From UBA3210 sp963623095 (lineage in GTDB: Bacteria; Bacillota_I; Bacilli_A; RFN20; CAG-449), in contig CAVFKD010000028.1 of assembly GCA_963623095.1 (NCBI GenBank), positions 1 through 20,455 of the forward strand: 20,455 bases of DNA, read 5' to 3'. Below, in pieces: positions 1 through 8,650 of the stretch. The notes beneath the pieces were generated by a model. The model saw only the letters and a list, made by a program, of their open reading frames with translations. It was not told the origin of the DNA and made no database searches. The translations under genes and the position numbers were made by a program. Numbering within the stretch: position 1 is the first letter of the stretch; every line of letters starts with the position of its first letter.

Positions 1-79
1 TTATATAATAATAAATTTTTATTTTATTTTAAATAGAAAAAGAAATTTTACTTTATTTAAAAGCATAAAAATAAGTTAT

Positions 80-117
80 TTTTTCAAAAATAAAAGGTAT
101 CAAATAAATTGATACCT
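80..117 (-). terminator. Intrinsic terminator after mscS
   Basis: A 9-bp perfect inverted repeat (95-103 with 109-117, 5-base loop) lies a few bases past the mscS stop. Read on the minus strand it is followed by a T-rich tail (TTTTATTTTTG). It closes the secDF–recJ–mscS transcript. The remaining AT-rich bases 1-79 show no gene or other structure that I can support. Confidence 0.85.
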
Positions 118-123
118 AATATC

Positions 124-990
124 TTATTTGTTTTTGATTGTAACATCGAGTTGATTGAATGGAATTTCAATCTTGTTTTCATCAAGAGCTTTCTTAACTT
201 GATCAAGTAAATCGAAGTTAACTGTCCAATAATCTTCATTCTTCATCCAGACTCTTAATGCAATTGTAATCGCAGAATCATCATATGATTTTACTTTAAC
301 AAATGGTTCAGGATCTTTTAAGACTAAGCCATTATTGCTTGCGACTTCTTTGATAACTTTTAACGCTAATTCGACATCAGATGAATAAGCAATTGTGTAT
401 AATTGTTCAAGACGTCTAATTGGTTTAACTGAGTAGTTAATAATATTTCCACCGCTTAAAGAGCCGTTTGGAAGATAAATAACTTTGTTATCAGGTGTCT
501 TTAAATGAGTATAAATAAGATTGATTTCTTCAACAGTTCCACTTGCACCTTGTGCTTCAATAAAATCACCTAATCTAAATGGTCTAGTAACAACTAAAAT
601 TACCCAACCAGCAATATTTGAAAGTGATCCTTGTAAAGCTAAGCCTAAAGCTACCGCGCAAGAAGAAATGATACTTGCTACACCTGTCATTTCAATTCCA
701 ATATAGCCAAAGAAGACAATTAAAGAAATAATTTTTAATACTTTTCTTGTAATGTTATAAACTGCATTACATACTAATTCATCTTTACCCTTTTTTCTTA
801 AAGAATTTCTTAATCCTTTTGCGAATTGGTTAATAATTACAAATGCAACAATTAATAAAGCAATACCAATAATAAGTTTAATACCAGTTGTTAAGCACCA
901 AGATTTAATTGCTTCCCAAATACCTGCCCAAGAAAAACTAGATGTTGTTTCTGTGGTGGTAGTTGCTGCATCTTCTAAAAAATTTATCAT
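124..990 (-). CDS. mscS: Small-conductance mechanosensitive channel, MscS family
   Basis: A 288-residue membrane protein of the MscS family, which opens under membrane tension to release solutes during hypo-osmotic shock. Three hydrophobic segments are visible, at about 36-57, 84-100 and 103-134. The third is the Ala/Gly-rich pore helix (AVALGLALQGSLSNIAG), the most diagnostic part of the family. It is followed by the beta domain (RPFRLGDFIEA, then VEEINLIYTHLKTPDNK and YLPNG) and a C-terminal alpha/beta cytoplasmic domain. The length equals that of the compact E. coli MscS type. The start is fixed by an AGGGAGGAAA ribosome binding site at 995-1004. The gene lies 59 bp downstream of recJ; that gap holds only a weak 6-bp AT-rich hairpin (1029-1034 with 1046-1051), so it is probably the last gene of the secDF–recJ transcript. 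Function as a channel is a family inference. Confidence 0.95.
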   Translation of the reverse strand: MINFLEDAATTTTETTSSFSWAGIWEAIKSWCLTTGIKLIIGIALLIVAFVIINQFAKGLRNSLRKKGKDELVCNAVYNITRKVLKIISLIVFFGYIGIEMTGVASIISSCAVALGLALQGSLSNIAGWVILVVTRPFRLGDFIEAQGASGTVEEINLIYTHLKTPDNKVIYLPNGSLSGGNIINYSVKPIRRLEQLYTIAYSSDVELALKVIKEVASNNGLVLKDPEPFVKVKSYDDSAITIALRVWMKNEDYWTVNFDLLDQVKKALDENKIEIPFNQLDVTIKNK

Positions 991-1049
991 TTTGTTTCCT
1001 CCCTTTCTTTTTAACGTAATAATTTTATAACTAAGAAGTATATTTTTAG

Positions 1050-2606
1050 TTAATTTTTATAATTAATTTGACTAATTTTTAATTGTAAAGAATTATTGTT
1101 TTTAAATGTATTTAATTCTAGTTTTCCTTTTAAAAAGCCATATTCATAATGACGATCAACGCTTAAATTAAAACCTATAAAAGATAAGCACTTGCTCAAT
1201 ACTCCTTTAATATGAATATTTTTAAATGGATAAATAATATTTGTTGGACATTTTATAATAAAATAAGGCTCTTTATAATCTTGTCCAAATGGTCTTAATG
1301 TTTGTAAAAATAAATAATTTTCGTAATTTAATTCATCTATCGAAGTTTCAATATTTATCTCTTCATTTGGAGTTAATATTCTTCCTTCACATAGTTTATT
1401 AATCGCGATTTTAAAAGCTTCTAAATCATCTTTTTTAATTGTTAAACCTCCGCTTAAAGCGTGACCTCCAGAAGTTAATAAAAACGAACTTAAACAAGGA
1501 AATACATCGGTTAAAAGAAAGCCATTTAAAGTTCTTGCAGATCCTTTTAAAACACCCTCTTCACCATCGGTAAAACAAATTGTAGGAACATTATATTCAA
1601 GCATAATCTTGTTCGCGATAATACCAATTAATCCTTCTTTGATATGTGGTAAATATATAACCCATACTAAATCATTTTTTACATCTTCTAATGATAAAGT
1701 AGAAATTATCGAATTAGTTAAAGATTTTCTTAATCGATTATTTTCTAAAATAAGATATCCTTTTCTTCTTATTTCATTAATATCTTCTGAAATTAAAAAT
1801 CTTACTCCTTCATTGACGTTATTATCTTCAATCATTCTACCTAAAGAATTAATTTTAGGAGCGATTGTAAAGGAAATATCATTTTCATCAACGAATTGTT
1901 TTCCTTCTAATAAATATTCAAATTGAGGATATTTATTAACCTTCATTGCTTCAATAGTTAATCTTACAATAGTTCTATTATAAGATTTTAAACTCATCAT
2001 ATCCGATAAAGTTCCAATTCCACCTAAAACCATTAAATAAGGATCAACATATCCAAGGACGATTCTAGATACATTAAAACAAACATATGCCGCGCATTGA
2101 GGTAATTTTGATCCATCAGTTTTTAAAAATGGATGAACAATCGCATAAGCATTTGGAAGGCTTTCACCTATTTCATGATGATCAAATATTAATACATCTA
2201 CGCCGTTATCAGTTAAATAAGAAACTTCTTCATTTAAAGAAATACCATTATCGACCAAAATAACTAATTTAAAGCCATTTTGGACTAATTTAACGGCATT
2301 TTCATGGCTTAATCCATATCCATCTTTATATCGAGAAGGAATATAGAATTTGACGTTGTAATGTAATATTTTAAACATCTTAACCATGATGGAAGTAGAA
2401 GTAAAACCATCGCAATCATAATCGCCATAAATTGTTACTTTTTCATTGTTTTTAATCGCAAGTTTAATACGTTCAACCGCTTTTTCAATGTTTAAAAATC
2501 TTAAAGGATCTTCTAAATCATCGAAGGTTAAAACTTTAGTCATATTATCATAATCTTCCATTGAAAGATTATACGCTTTTAATAATTTGCTTTGGAATGA
2601 ATTCAT
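1050..2606 (-). CDS. recJ: Single-stranded-DNA-specific exonuclease RecJ
   Basis: A 518-residue protein of the DHH phosphoesterase superfamily. RecJ degrades single-stranded DNA 5' to 3' in recombinational and mismatch repair. Metal-binding motifs are intact: DYDCDG at 62-67, VDNG with D119, and DHH at 142-144. The DHHA1 glycine-rich signature (GGHALSGGLTI) follows at about residue 385, and a beta-rich OB-like tail completes the core. The protein is at the short end for the family: many Firmicutes RecJ proteins carry an extra C-terminal domain of about 200 residues that is absent here. The start has a strong site, TTTAGGAGGG, at 2611-2620. Upstream, a perfect 22-bp palindrome lies between the secDF stop and this ribosome binding site, so expression may depend on read-through from secDF. 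Confidence 0.93.
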   Translation of the reverse strand: MNSFQSKLLKAYNLSMEDYDNMTKVLTFDDLEDPLRFLNIEKAVERIKLAIKNNEKVTIYGDYDCDGFTSTSIMVKMFKILHYNVKFYIPSRYKDGYGLSHENAVKLVQNGFKLVILVDNGISLNEEVSYLTDNGVDVLIFDHHEIGESLPNAYAIVHPFLKTDGSKLPQCAAYVCFNVSRIVLGYVDPYLMVLGGIGTLSDMMSLKSYNRTIVRLTIEAMKVNKYPQFEYLLEGKQFVDENDISFTIAPKINSLGRMIEDNNVNEGVRFLISEDINEIRRKGYLILENNRLRKSLTNSIISTLSLEDVKNDLVWVIYLPHIKEGLIGIIANKIMLEYNVPTICFTDGEEGVLKGSARTLNGFLLTDVFPCLSSFLLTSGGHALSGGLTIKKDDLEAFKIAINKLCEGRILTPNEEINIETSIDELNYENYLFLQTLRPFGQDYKEPYFIIKCPTNIIYPFKNIHIKGVLSKCLSFIGFNLSVDRHYEYGFLKGKLELNTFKNNNSLQLKISQINYKN

Positions 2607-2617
2607 ATTTCCCTCCT

Positions 2618-2645
2618 AAAGTAAAAGGCTACAATTGTAGCCTTT
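2618..2645 (-). terminator. Hairpin between secDF stop and recJ ribosome binding site
   Basis: A perfect 22-bp palindrome (2624-2634 with 2635-2645) begins three bases after the secDF stop. On the minus strand it is followed by a short interrupted T-run (TTTTACTTT) that runs directly into the AGGAGG site of recJ. It could be a leaky terminator, an RNA-processing hairpin that protects the secDF 3' end, or a protein operator. No promoter can fit between it and recJ. Confidence 0.6.
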
Positions 2646-2648
2646 AAG

Positions 2649-5210
2649 TTAGTCATTAATGCCAGGAATGATAGCTTCACGAGCTTCAGAACCAGGGTTT
2701 TTATTTTTAAGTTTTGCTTCTTCCATCTTCTTTTTATTGTGTTTTTCTCTATTGATTGAGATATTCCAATGTAAATGTTTAAAGAAGAATAAATGACAAG
2801 GAAGAGCAAGTAATATTGTGCAAATGTAACCAATGAAGATTGTAATAGCCATTGCACCATAAGTTGAGAATACACTTGCAGTTAAAGGTGAAGCAAATGC
2901 AACAACGAATGTAGAAACAATTGCGAATAAGCTAATTAATGTAACAGTTCTAGTTTCACTAGCGAATACTTGTTTTGCAATTGCGGTTCTTTCTTCTAAT
3001 GTACCAACTTTAATTTTGTTTTCTCTTAATAATGCTTTATTCTTTTCATAAAGTGGGATTTGAGAAATAACTACGACAATTAATCCTGCCGCAATACCAG
3101 TTAATGATAATGCTGACATACCAATTCTACTTGCAACATAGAATGAGATTGCAACTAATGAAGTTGGGATTAAAGTTACTAATGTAGCTAAACCATAAGT
3201 ATGGCCATATCTTACTAAGACGAATACGAATGATAATCCAGCGAATAATGATACAACGATAATCGCTGATGTTGTTAAATAATTAACACTTGAAGAATTA
3301 ACTCTTACAATGTGAGCTTGAACATTATAATCAGTTGTTGAATATTGTGTTTTTGATTGAATTGTTGAAATAAAATCATTATTTTCAATTGCTTCTGCTT
3401 CTGTTGAAATAGAATCTAAAGCGATAGAAACATATGCGACGTCATGTTTTTGAACAGTTGTATAATCTTCTGCTTCTGGTAAAACATCTTCAACAACATT
3501 AATGTTGATTGTATAAATTTTTGATTCGATTTCTGGATAATTTTCTTTAAAGAACGCTCTGACGTCTTCAGATTTTTCAAACATATAATGATTTGATGAA
3601 GAATCAACATATGATGACATTTCAATACGAGTATATGATTGAGCATCATTTGAAACATTAAATACGTTTGTAGAAGGAATAATAACGAATACAGAAATTA
3701 AAATTACACATAAGCCTGAAATAACAGTTGCGATAATAGAATTTCTTTTAATATTCTTAATAGGATCAATTTTTTCAATGATTTTTGTTTCTTTAGATTC
3801 AATCTTATCTTCATTAGATTTAACTCCAAAGATAGAAGTTTTTTCACTTGCGAGTTTGTTATGAGTTAACCAATACATTGCGAATAATGTATATAAACGA
3901 TTAACAATTAAACTTACACATACACCGATTAATAATACTGCAGGGAATAATTTAGTTTGAGAAGAAACTGCATTAACTGCGATAATTGTAACGAATAAAC
4001 ATAAGACAGTTACATCAATTAAATTAACTAAAGTAGATTTACTTGCGAGTTGATTTGCTTTAATTGATGATTTACCATTTTGTAATTCTTTTTTGAATTT
4101 TGTTAAGTAAATACTTACATAAGCAAAATTAATAATTAAGGAAGCTAGGAATCCTAATGCAACCATTGTTGTAAATGTATATTCAAAGAAATTAAATACA
4201 ATTAATTGGATAAATAAACTTAGGATGATAGAAGTAAATCCTGCAAGTCCTGTAAGTCTAAATCTAGCGATTAAATAAATTAAAGCAATAATACTTGCAC
4301 CTACAATGCTATAAATAATGATATTTGTATATGAAGAACCTTCACTTGCTTCAATTCTTTGAGTATATAATCTATCCATTGAATAACTTGAAGCACCATA
4401 GTTAATAATTCTTTCAATTGTATGCGCGGAAGAAGCAACCATTTCTGTTTGAGTATAGTCATATGCAGAAATTCTAAATGAAGCATCTTGATAATCACCA
4501 TTTGAATCTTCTGTATAAGTAAAGTTATCAGTTGGAACTAATGCAAGAATCTTATTTCTAATTTCTTCTTGTCTAATTGTTTCTGTATCTTGATAAGCTT
4601 CAACATATGAATCTTCATCAGTTTTATCAAGCCATAAAACCATAACACCAGTAATATTGTTTGAATCTTCAGAATCAGAATTGTATGTATCCATGAATTT
4701 TGTATAAGCATCATTACATGTATCAACGAATTTTTTGAATTCTTTTGCGTCTTTTAATGAGACAGATACATAAGGAGTTGATGAACTCCATTCAACTTCT
4801 GCGCTACCAATGACGAATGGTTCTTCCATTTCTAATGAATAATCAGGGTCATTTGATAATAATGTAGAAACTGTAATTTTACCTGTAGCTTCAACTGATC
4901 TTAAGACATAGTCTAAATCAGTTTCAGTTTCAGCATTCATTTTGATACGAATGTAGTTTTCATCACCATCTTTAGTACTTTCTGTTGCGACACTTGCGTT
5001 TTCAACACCAGCATCTTCAAGTCTATTAACAACGATGTTACCAATATTTTCAATGGTATTATTTTCACCTAAATCGACTTTGTATAAAGTTTCATAACCA
5101 CCTTCATATTCTAAGCCTGAAGTGATATTTTCTAGTTGTGGTTTTGTACCACAGACAATGATCAATAATGTAGAAATTATCAATAATAAGAATCCATAGA
5201 ATCGACGCAT
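2649..5210 (-). CDS. secDF: Fused protein-export protein SecDF (divergent)
   Basis: An 853-residue polytopic membrane protein with the SecD–SecF fusion plan. TM1 is at 5-22, followed by a large extracytoplasmic P1 domain (about 23-295) that opens with a SecD-like GLEYEGG motif. TM2-TM6 lie at about 296-446, a short linker follows, then TM7 at 490-512, a second extracytoplasmic domain (513-643) and TM8-TM12 at 645-808 with a basic cytoplasmic tail. SecDF works with SecYEG and SecA and uses the proton motive force to pull preproteins across the membrane. The TM4 and TM10 regions do not show the usual charged residues (the Asp of the VDAN motif in SecD and the ND...DR motif in SecF), so coupling to protons may differ. 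The start has AGGAGGAA at 5214-5221 and a near-consensus promoter about 110 bp upstream. First gene of secDF–recJ–mscS. Confidence 0.85.
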   Translation of the reverse strand: MRRFYGFLLLIISTLLIIVCGTKPQLENITSGLEYEGGYETLYKVDLGENNTIENIGNIVVNRLEDAGVENASVATESTKDGDENYIRIKMNAETETDLDYVLRSVEATGKITVSTLLSNDPDYSLEMEEPFVIGSAEVEWSSSTPYVSVSLKDAKEFKKFVDTCNDAYTKFMDTYNSDSEDSNNITGVMVLWLDKTDEDSYVEAYQDTETIRQEEIRNKILALVPTDNFTYTEDSNGDYQDASFRISAYDYTQTEMVASSAHTIERIINYGASSYSMDRLYTQRIEASEGSSYTNIIIYSIVGASIIALIYLIARFRLTGLAGFTSIILSLFIQLIVFNFFEYTFTTMVALGFLASLIINFAYVSIYLTKFKKELQNGKSSIKANQLASKSTLVNLIDVTVLCLFVTIIAVNAVSSQTKLFPAVLLIGVCVSLIVNRLYTLFAMYWLTHNKLASEKTSIFGVKSNEDKIESKETKIIEKIDPIKNIKRNSIIATVISGLCVILISVFVIIPSTNVFNVSNDAQSYTRIEMSSYVDSSSNHYMFEKSEDVRAFFKENYPEIESKIYTININVVEDVLPEAEDYTTVQKHDVAYVSIALDSISTEAEAIENNDFISTIQSKTQYSTTDYNVQAHIVRVNSSSVNYLTTSAIIVVSLFAGLSFVFVLVRYGHTYGLATLVTLIPTSLVAISFYVASRIGMSALSLTGIAAGLIVVVISQIPLYEKNKALLRENKIKVGTLEERTAIAKQVFASETRTVTLISLFAIVSTFVVAFASPLTASVFSTYGAMAITIFIGYICTILLALPCHLFFFKHLHWNISINREKHNKKKMEEAKLKNKNPGSEAREAIIPGIND

Positions 5211-5318
5211 TTTCTTCCTCCTAAATAAATTTCATTTTTTTAATAAATGAGATTTTTGATATTTGACTTATTTATATATATAAATAAATCACTTATTTAT
5301 TTCAATAAATCGTTTTAT

Positions 5319-5347
5319 AGTATACTATTTATATTTATTATTTTCAA
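5319..5347 (-). promoter_or_regulatory. Promoter of secDF–recJ–mscS
   Basis: Read on the minus strand: TTGAAA (5342-5347), a 17-bp spacer, then TATACT (5319-5324), a near-perfect sigma-70/sigmaA promoter. Transcription should start near 5312 and leave a leader of about 100 nt. The leader is nearly all A/T and includes a perfect but purely A/T 20-bp palindrome at 5268-5287. Confidence 0.85.
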
Positions 5348-5410
5348 TAATAAGGTATTAAAAATAGATAATTTTACCAACAAAAATATTCCAAACCTTA
5401 ATTGTAACTA

Positions 5411-5441
5411 AAAAAGAAAAAGAAGGATAATAATTCCTTCT
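5411..5441 (-). terminator. Terminator overlapping the ruvB stop codon
   Basis: A 7-bp stem (5421-5427 with 5435-5441, 7-base loop) starts inside the TAG stop of ruvB and is followed on the minus strand by TTTTCTTTTTTAG. It ends the obgE–ruvAB operon just before the secDF promoter. Confidence 0.8.
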
Positions 5442-6444
5442 AGTCTTTTGTAAATAAATCAATATTGAAATGTTGATAAGCAAGTTCTGTAGCCACTCTA
5501 CCACGTGGAGTTTTATTAATTAATCCAAGCTTTAATAAGAATGGTTCATAAACTTCTTCAAGGTTATTAACTTCTTCACCAATAGTTGAAGCAAGAGTTT
5601 CAAGTCCTACTGGTCCCCCGTTAAATCTTTTAATTAAAGTTTTGATATAACGAGTATCGATATCATCTAATCCTAAAGCATCAATTTTTAAGAAATTTAA
5701 TGCTTCAAGAGTAAGATCTAAAGAAATACTTGTTTCATCTTTATAAGAAGCAAAATCTCTAACGCGTCGATAAATTCTATTCGCGATTCTTGGAGTTCCT
5801 CTACTTCTACAAGCAATTTCTCTTGCCGCTTCATCATTAATTGGTGTTTTAAAAACTAACGATGTTCTTTTTACAATATTAGTCAATTCTTCATTAGTGT
5901 AATAATTAAGTCTTGAAGTAATACCAAATCTATCTCTTAAAGGTGAAGATAAATCACCAGGTTTTGTAGTTGCGCCAAATAAGGTAAAAGGCGCAATATC
6001 GATAGAAATGTTTCTTGCTTCATCATCTTTACCAATCATTAATGTAAGGGTAAAATCTTCCATCGCACCATATAAGATTTCTTCAACGACACGAGGAATA
6101 CGATGAATTTCATCAATGAATAAAATATCACCAGGTTCAATAGTTGATAAAATCGCGGCTAAATCGCCTGGTTTTTCAATACTTGGTCCATTGACAAGTC
6201 TTATATTTGTACCCATTTCATGGGCTACAACATAAGCTAAAGTTGTTTTACCAAGTCCTGGAGGACCATAGACTAAACAATGGTCTAATACTTCATTCCT
6301 CTTTTTAGCCGCAGAAATGAATACTCTTAAATTTCTTTTCATTTCTTCTTGGCCAATATAATCATCAAAAGTTAATGGACGAAGTGATTTTTCTTCTTCC
6401 ACTTCTTTATTATCTTTTTTATTTGGATCTAACATTCTTGCCAT
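5440..6444 (-). CDS. ruvB: Holliday junction branch migration ATPase RuvB
   Basis: A 334-residue AAA+ motor, the usual RuvB length. RuvB hexamers are loaded on Holliday junctions by RuvA and drive branch migration. Walker A is GPPGLGKT at 60-67, Walker B is DEIH at 111-114, sensor 1 is the GATT at 157-160, and the arginine finger region is LRDRFG at 169-174. The C-terminal winged helix holds the GGPVGLETLA signature near 274-283. The N-terminus is preceded by GAGGAAAT lying inside the last codons of ruvA, and only one base separates the ruvA stop from this start, so the two are translationally linked. A second ATG at codon 4 is possible but sits less well relative to the ribosome binding site. 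Confidence 0.97.
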   Translation of the reverse strand: MARMLDPNKKDNKEVEEEKSLRPLTFDDYIGQEEMKRNLRVFISAAKKRNEVLDHCLVYGPPGLGKTTLAYVVAHEMGTNIRLVNGPSIEKPGDLAAILSTIEPGDILFIDEIHRIPRVVEEILYGAMEDFTLTLMIGKDDEARNISIDIAPFTLFGATTKPGDLSSPLRDRFGITSRLNYYTNEELTNIVKRTSLVFKTPINDEAAREIACRSRGTPRIANRIYRRVRDFASYKDETSISLDLTLEALNFLKIDALGLDDIDTRYIKTLIKRFNGGPVGLETLASTIGEEVNNLEEVYEPFLLKLGLINKTPRGRVATELAYQHFNIDLFTKD

Positions 6445-6445
6445 A

Positions 6446-7024
6446 TTATTTCCTCATCATTCTTAATACACGGGTGATATATTCTTCTGTTGATAAAGTA
6501 TCATCCGCGATTAAATCAATACAATTTTCTATTTCTTTTTGCTTAAATCCTAAGCCTTTTAAACCGATAATTGCATCATCAATATTGCGATTTCTAACAA
6601 TATTTTTAGGTTGTGATTTACCAGTCGCGAAATTAGATAAACTGCCTTTTAAATCAAGAATAATTTGTGAAGCAGCCTTAGGTCCAATACCATCTAATTT
6701 CTTTAAGCGCTTAATATCTTCATTTTCAATCGCAGTAATAAATTCGTTAATTGTAATGCCTTTTAATGCGCTTAATGCAGTCTTAGGACCAACACCTTTA
6801 CAAGAAATAAGCTTATTAAAAACATCTTTTTCTTCAAGAGATTTAAACCCGACAAAGTATTCTTCATCCTCTCTTAAAATATGAACAATATAAATAATTA
6901 ATTCATCACCAATCTCAAATAATGATGAATCAATAACTAATACTTCATAGCCAATTCCATTGACATCAATGACAATAGAATTATCAAATATGCAAACAAT
7001 TTTCCCTTTTAAATAATAATACAT
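6446..7024 (-). CDS. ruvA: Holliday junction DNA helicase subunit RuvA
   Basis: A 192-residue RuvA. An N-terminal OB fold (about 1-62, with the DVNGIGYEV family signature) is followed by two helix-hairpin-helix motifs, CKGVGPKTALSAL (around 74-86) and LDGIGPKAASQII (around 109-121), and a small C-terminal domain that contacts RuvB. The start is supported by alignment of the first residues (MYYYLKGKIV) with the family. No Shine-Dalgarno sequence precedes this ATG; the stop codon of a 32-codon ORF lies one base upstream (TAATATG). Translation of ruvA therefore probably depends on ribosomes finishing that ORF. Confidence 0.96.
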   Translation of the reverse strand: MYYYLKGKIVCIFDNSIVIDVNGIGYEVLVIDSSLFEIGDELIIYIVHILREDEEYFVGFKSLEEKDVFNKLISCKGVGPKTALSALKGITINEFITAIENEDIKRLKKLDGIGPKAASQIILDLKGSLSNFATGKSQPKNIVRNRNIDDAIIGLKGLGFKQKEIENCIDLIADDTLSTEEYITRVLRMMRK

Positions 7025-7025
7025 A

Positions 7026-7124
7026 TTAGATTTTTTCTAGCAAGATAATGCCTAAAAAAGCAAGTAGGCATAAAAATGCTGAAATTAAACCAATATAAAC
7101 ACTTTTAAGATTTTTATCTTGCAT
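7026..7124 (-). CDS. Predicted 32-residue single-pass membrane peptide
   Basis: A short ORF of 32 codons plus TAA that I do not recognise. Its N-terminus is polar and basic (MQDKNLKSVY), residues 11-29 form one continuous hydrophobic helix (begins IGLISAFLCLLAF) and the tail is EKI, so a single transmembrane segment is predicted. It has a strong ribosome binding site, AAAGGAG at 7131-7137, six bases from the ATG. This site follows the stop of the upstream metalloprotease gene, and its own stop lies one base before the ruvA start, which itself lacks a ribosome binding site. Good initiation signal, tight packing and a coherent membrane helix all argue for a real gene. It may act as a small membrane protein or as a translational coupler for ruvA. 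Confidence 0.72.
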   Translation of the reverse strand: MQDKNLKSVYIGLISAFLCLLAFLGIILLEKI

Positions 7125-7139
7125 AGAATTCTCCTTTCT

Positions 7140-8639
7140 CTATTTGCTATATATACCAATAGTAGCTTTATTTTCATTAATGGATTTAATTCTTATTGTA
7201 TATTTTAAAGAATTACCATCATTGAATTTAAATTCACTTAAAGAAGTTCCTTTAATAAAAGCATCTGTTTTATAATTAAATGTTGTAGTTAAAACAGTGC
7301 TTGGATTCTTTTTAGAGACAATATCAATTAAGTCATTGTCCTTATTTAACATAATACTAGTATTAGAATGTGCGATAGTAACATATTTTGAATCTGGAAT
7401 TTCTGTTGGATAAGAATGAATATATTTAAATGTTTTAACTTTAGAATCAACTAAAGCTAAACGTGCATCGACATGATATATTTTAACAAATGTATGATCA
7501 ATTAATTGATAAGAACCATATTTATTTTTCATATCGAATTCATTTAATCCTGTTGGAGTATATAATTCGACTAATAAATATTCATCAAATGGTGAAGATG
7601 AAAAATCACTGCTAGAAGGAATAATTAATGCACTTCCTTCATCTTCTAATGAAGTTAATTCATAATCTCCTTCACCTGTTACTAATGTAGGAGTTAACCA
7701 ATCAAGTTCAAATTTAGAAAATGAATTTTGATCACCAATATTTTGATCCATCATATCTAATTTTCCAACTGGAGAAGTAGAAGATGCATAATAATCTGAT
7801 AAACCTAATAAATGGCCAAATTCATGAATATAAATATGTCCATCGACTAATAAATTATTATTGCTATCTTTATAATTACCATATTTTAAATAATTATAGC
7901 TTAACCAAGTATAACTTGGACAAGTTGGATTATCAACATTGCTTGCTTCAGTATTAGTTACAGTATATGCGAATAATGTAGTTAATAAATTATCCTTCAT
8001 ATTTGGTGTTAAGCTTGTATTATAATATTCTTCATAATAAGAAATACAATTATTACCACTTCCATATGTTTCCCAATCATCATTTGGAAAAACTAAAGCT
8101 AAACCATCATAATATCCATCTTTATCCTTATCATAATTTTTCATTAAATCAGGATATTGAACATTTAACCAAGTAATTACTTTATCTTTTAAATAAGTAA
8201 TTGGGTCTGAATGATTAGCAGTTTGGACATGTTCTAATAAACTAATTCCTAAAGGACAATAATCAGTAACTGTTCCTTTTAAACTGAATTTACCATAGCT
8301 AGATTTTTTATAATAACTTGCAACAGATTCATATCCTGTAGGATGTTCACTACCTTCCACATTATAACTATCACCAAAAAATACATTATAAATGTCTTTT
8401 TTAGTTTGTTCTTCATCTAAACCTAAACTAGAAGGAGTAAAATCAGAAAAATAGACTGGAACAACAATTAATTCTTGTTCACCTTTGGAAGGGAATAAAT
8501 GTTGATTTAAACCCGTTTTTACTTGGCTTAAAGTAATTTTTTGTAAAGGATTCTCTTTAGTTTCAGATGTAGTTTCACCACATGATACTAGAGAAATACT
8601 AGCGAGAGTTACTAAAGCGCATGATAAGATTTTTTTCAT
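7140..8639 (-). CDS. M6-family (immune inhibitor A-like) metalloprotease lipoprotein
   Basis: A 499-residue predicted surface lipoprotein. A basic N-terminus and hydrophobic core end in the lipobox LVSC with Cys20 as the lipidated residue. The zinc site is HEFGH at 272-276, extended as HEFGHLLGLSDYY with D282 as likely third ligand. It is followed by a Met-turn-like DMMDQN and the M6-style segment FSKFELDWL (308-315). A DKDKDGYYDG loop at 170-179 looks like a calcium site. The C-terminal third is beta-rich and unassigned. Such enzymes cleave extracellular proteins; the substrate is unknown. It is cotranscribed with obgE: its AGGAGG site overlaps the obgE TAG stop. A protease among GTPase and DNA repair genes is unusual and suggests chance operon membership rather than shared function. 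Confidence 0.82.
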   Translation of the reverse strand: MKKILSCALVTLASISLVSCGETTSETKENPLQKITLSQVKTGLNQHLFPSKGEQELIVVPVYFSDFTPSSLGLDEEQTKKDIYNVFFGDSYNVEGSEHPTGYESVASYYKKSSYGKFSLKGTVTDYCPLGISLLEHVQTANHSDPITYLKDKVITWLNVQYPDLMKNYDKDKDGYYDGLALVFPNDDWETYGSGNNCISYYEEYYNTSLTPNMKDNLLTTLFAYTVTNTEASNVDNPTCPSYTWLSYNYLKYGNYKDSNNNLLVDGHIYIHEFGHLLGLSDYYASSTSPVGKLDMMDQNIGDQNSFSKFELDWLTPTLVTGEGDYELTSLEDEGSALIIPSSSDFSSSPFDEYLLVELYTPTGLNEFDMKNKYGSYQLIDHTFVKIYHVDARLALVDSKVKTFKYIHSYPTEIPDSKYVTIAHSNTSIMLNKDNDLIDIVSKKNPSTVLTTTFNYKTDAFIKGTSLSEFKFNDGNSLKYTIRIKSINENKATIGIYSK

Positions 8640-8650
8640 TAAAATTCCTC

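Noticed and set aside
1609..1926. 105-codon open frame on the plus strand
   Set aside because: Entirely antisense to recJ, whose conserved sequence explains the open frame.
5268..5287. 20-bp perfect palindrome in the secDF leader
   Set aside because: It is composed only of A and T in a very AT-rich stretch, where such palindromes are expected by chance.
6375..6884. 169-codon open frame on the plus strand
   Set aside because: It is antisense to the ruvB start and ruvA, has no ribosome binding site, and its composition is that of a complementary-strand shadow.
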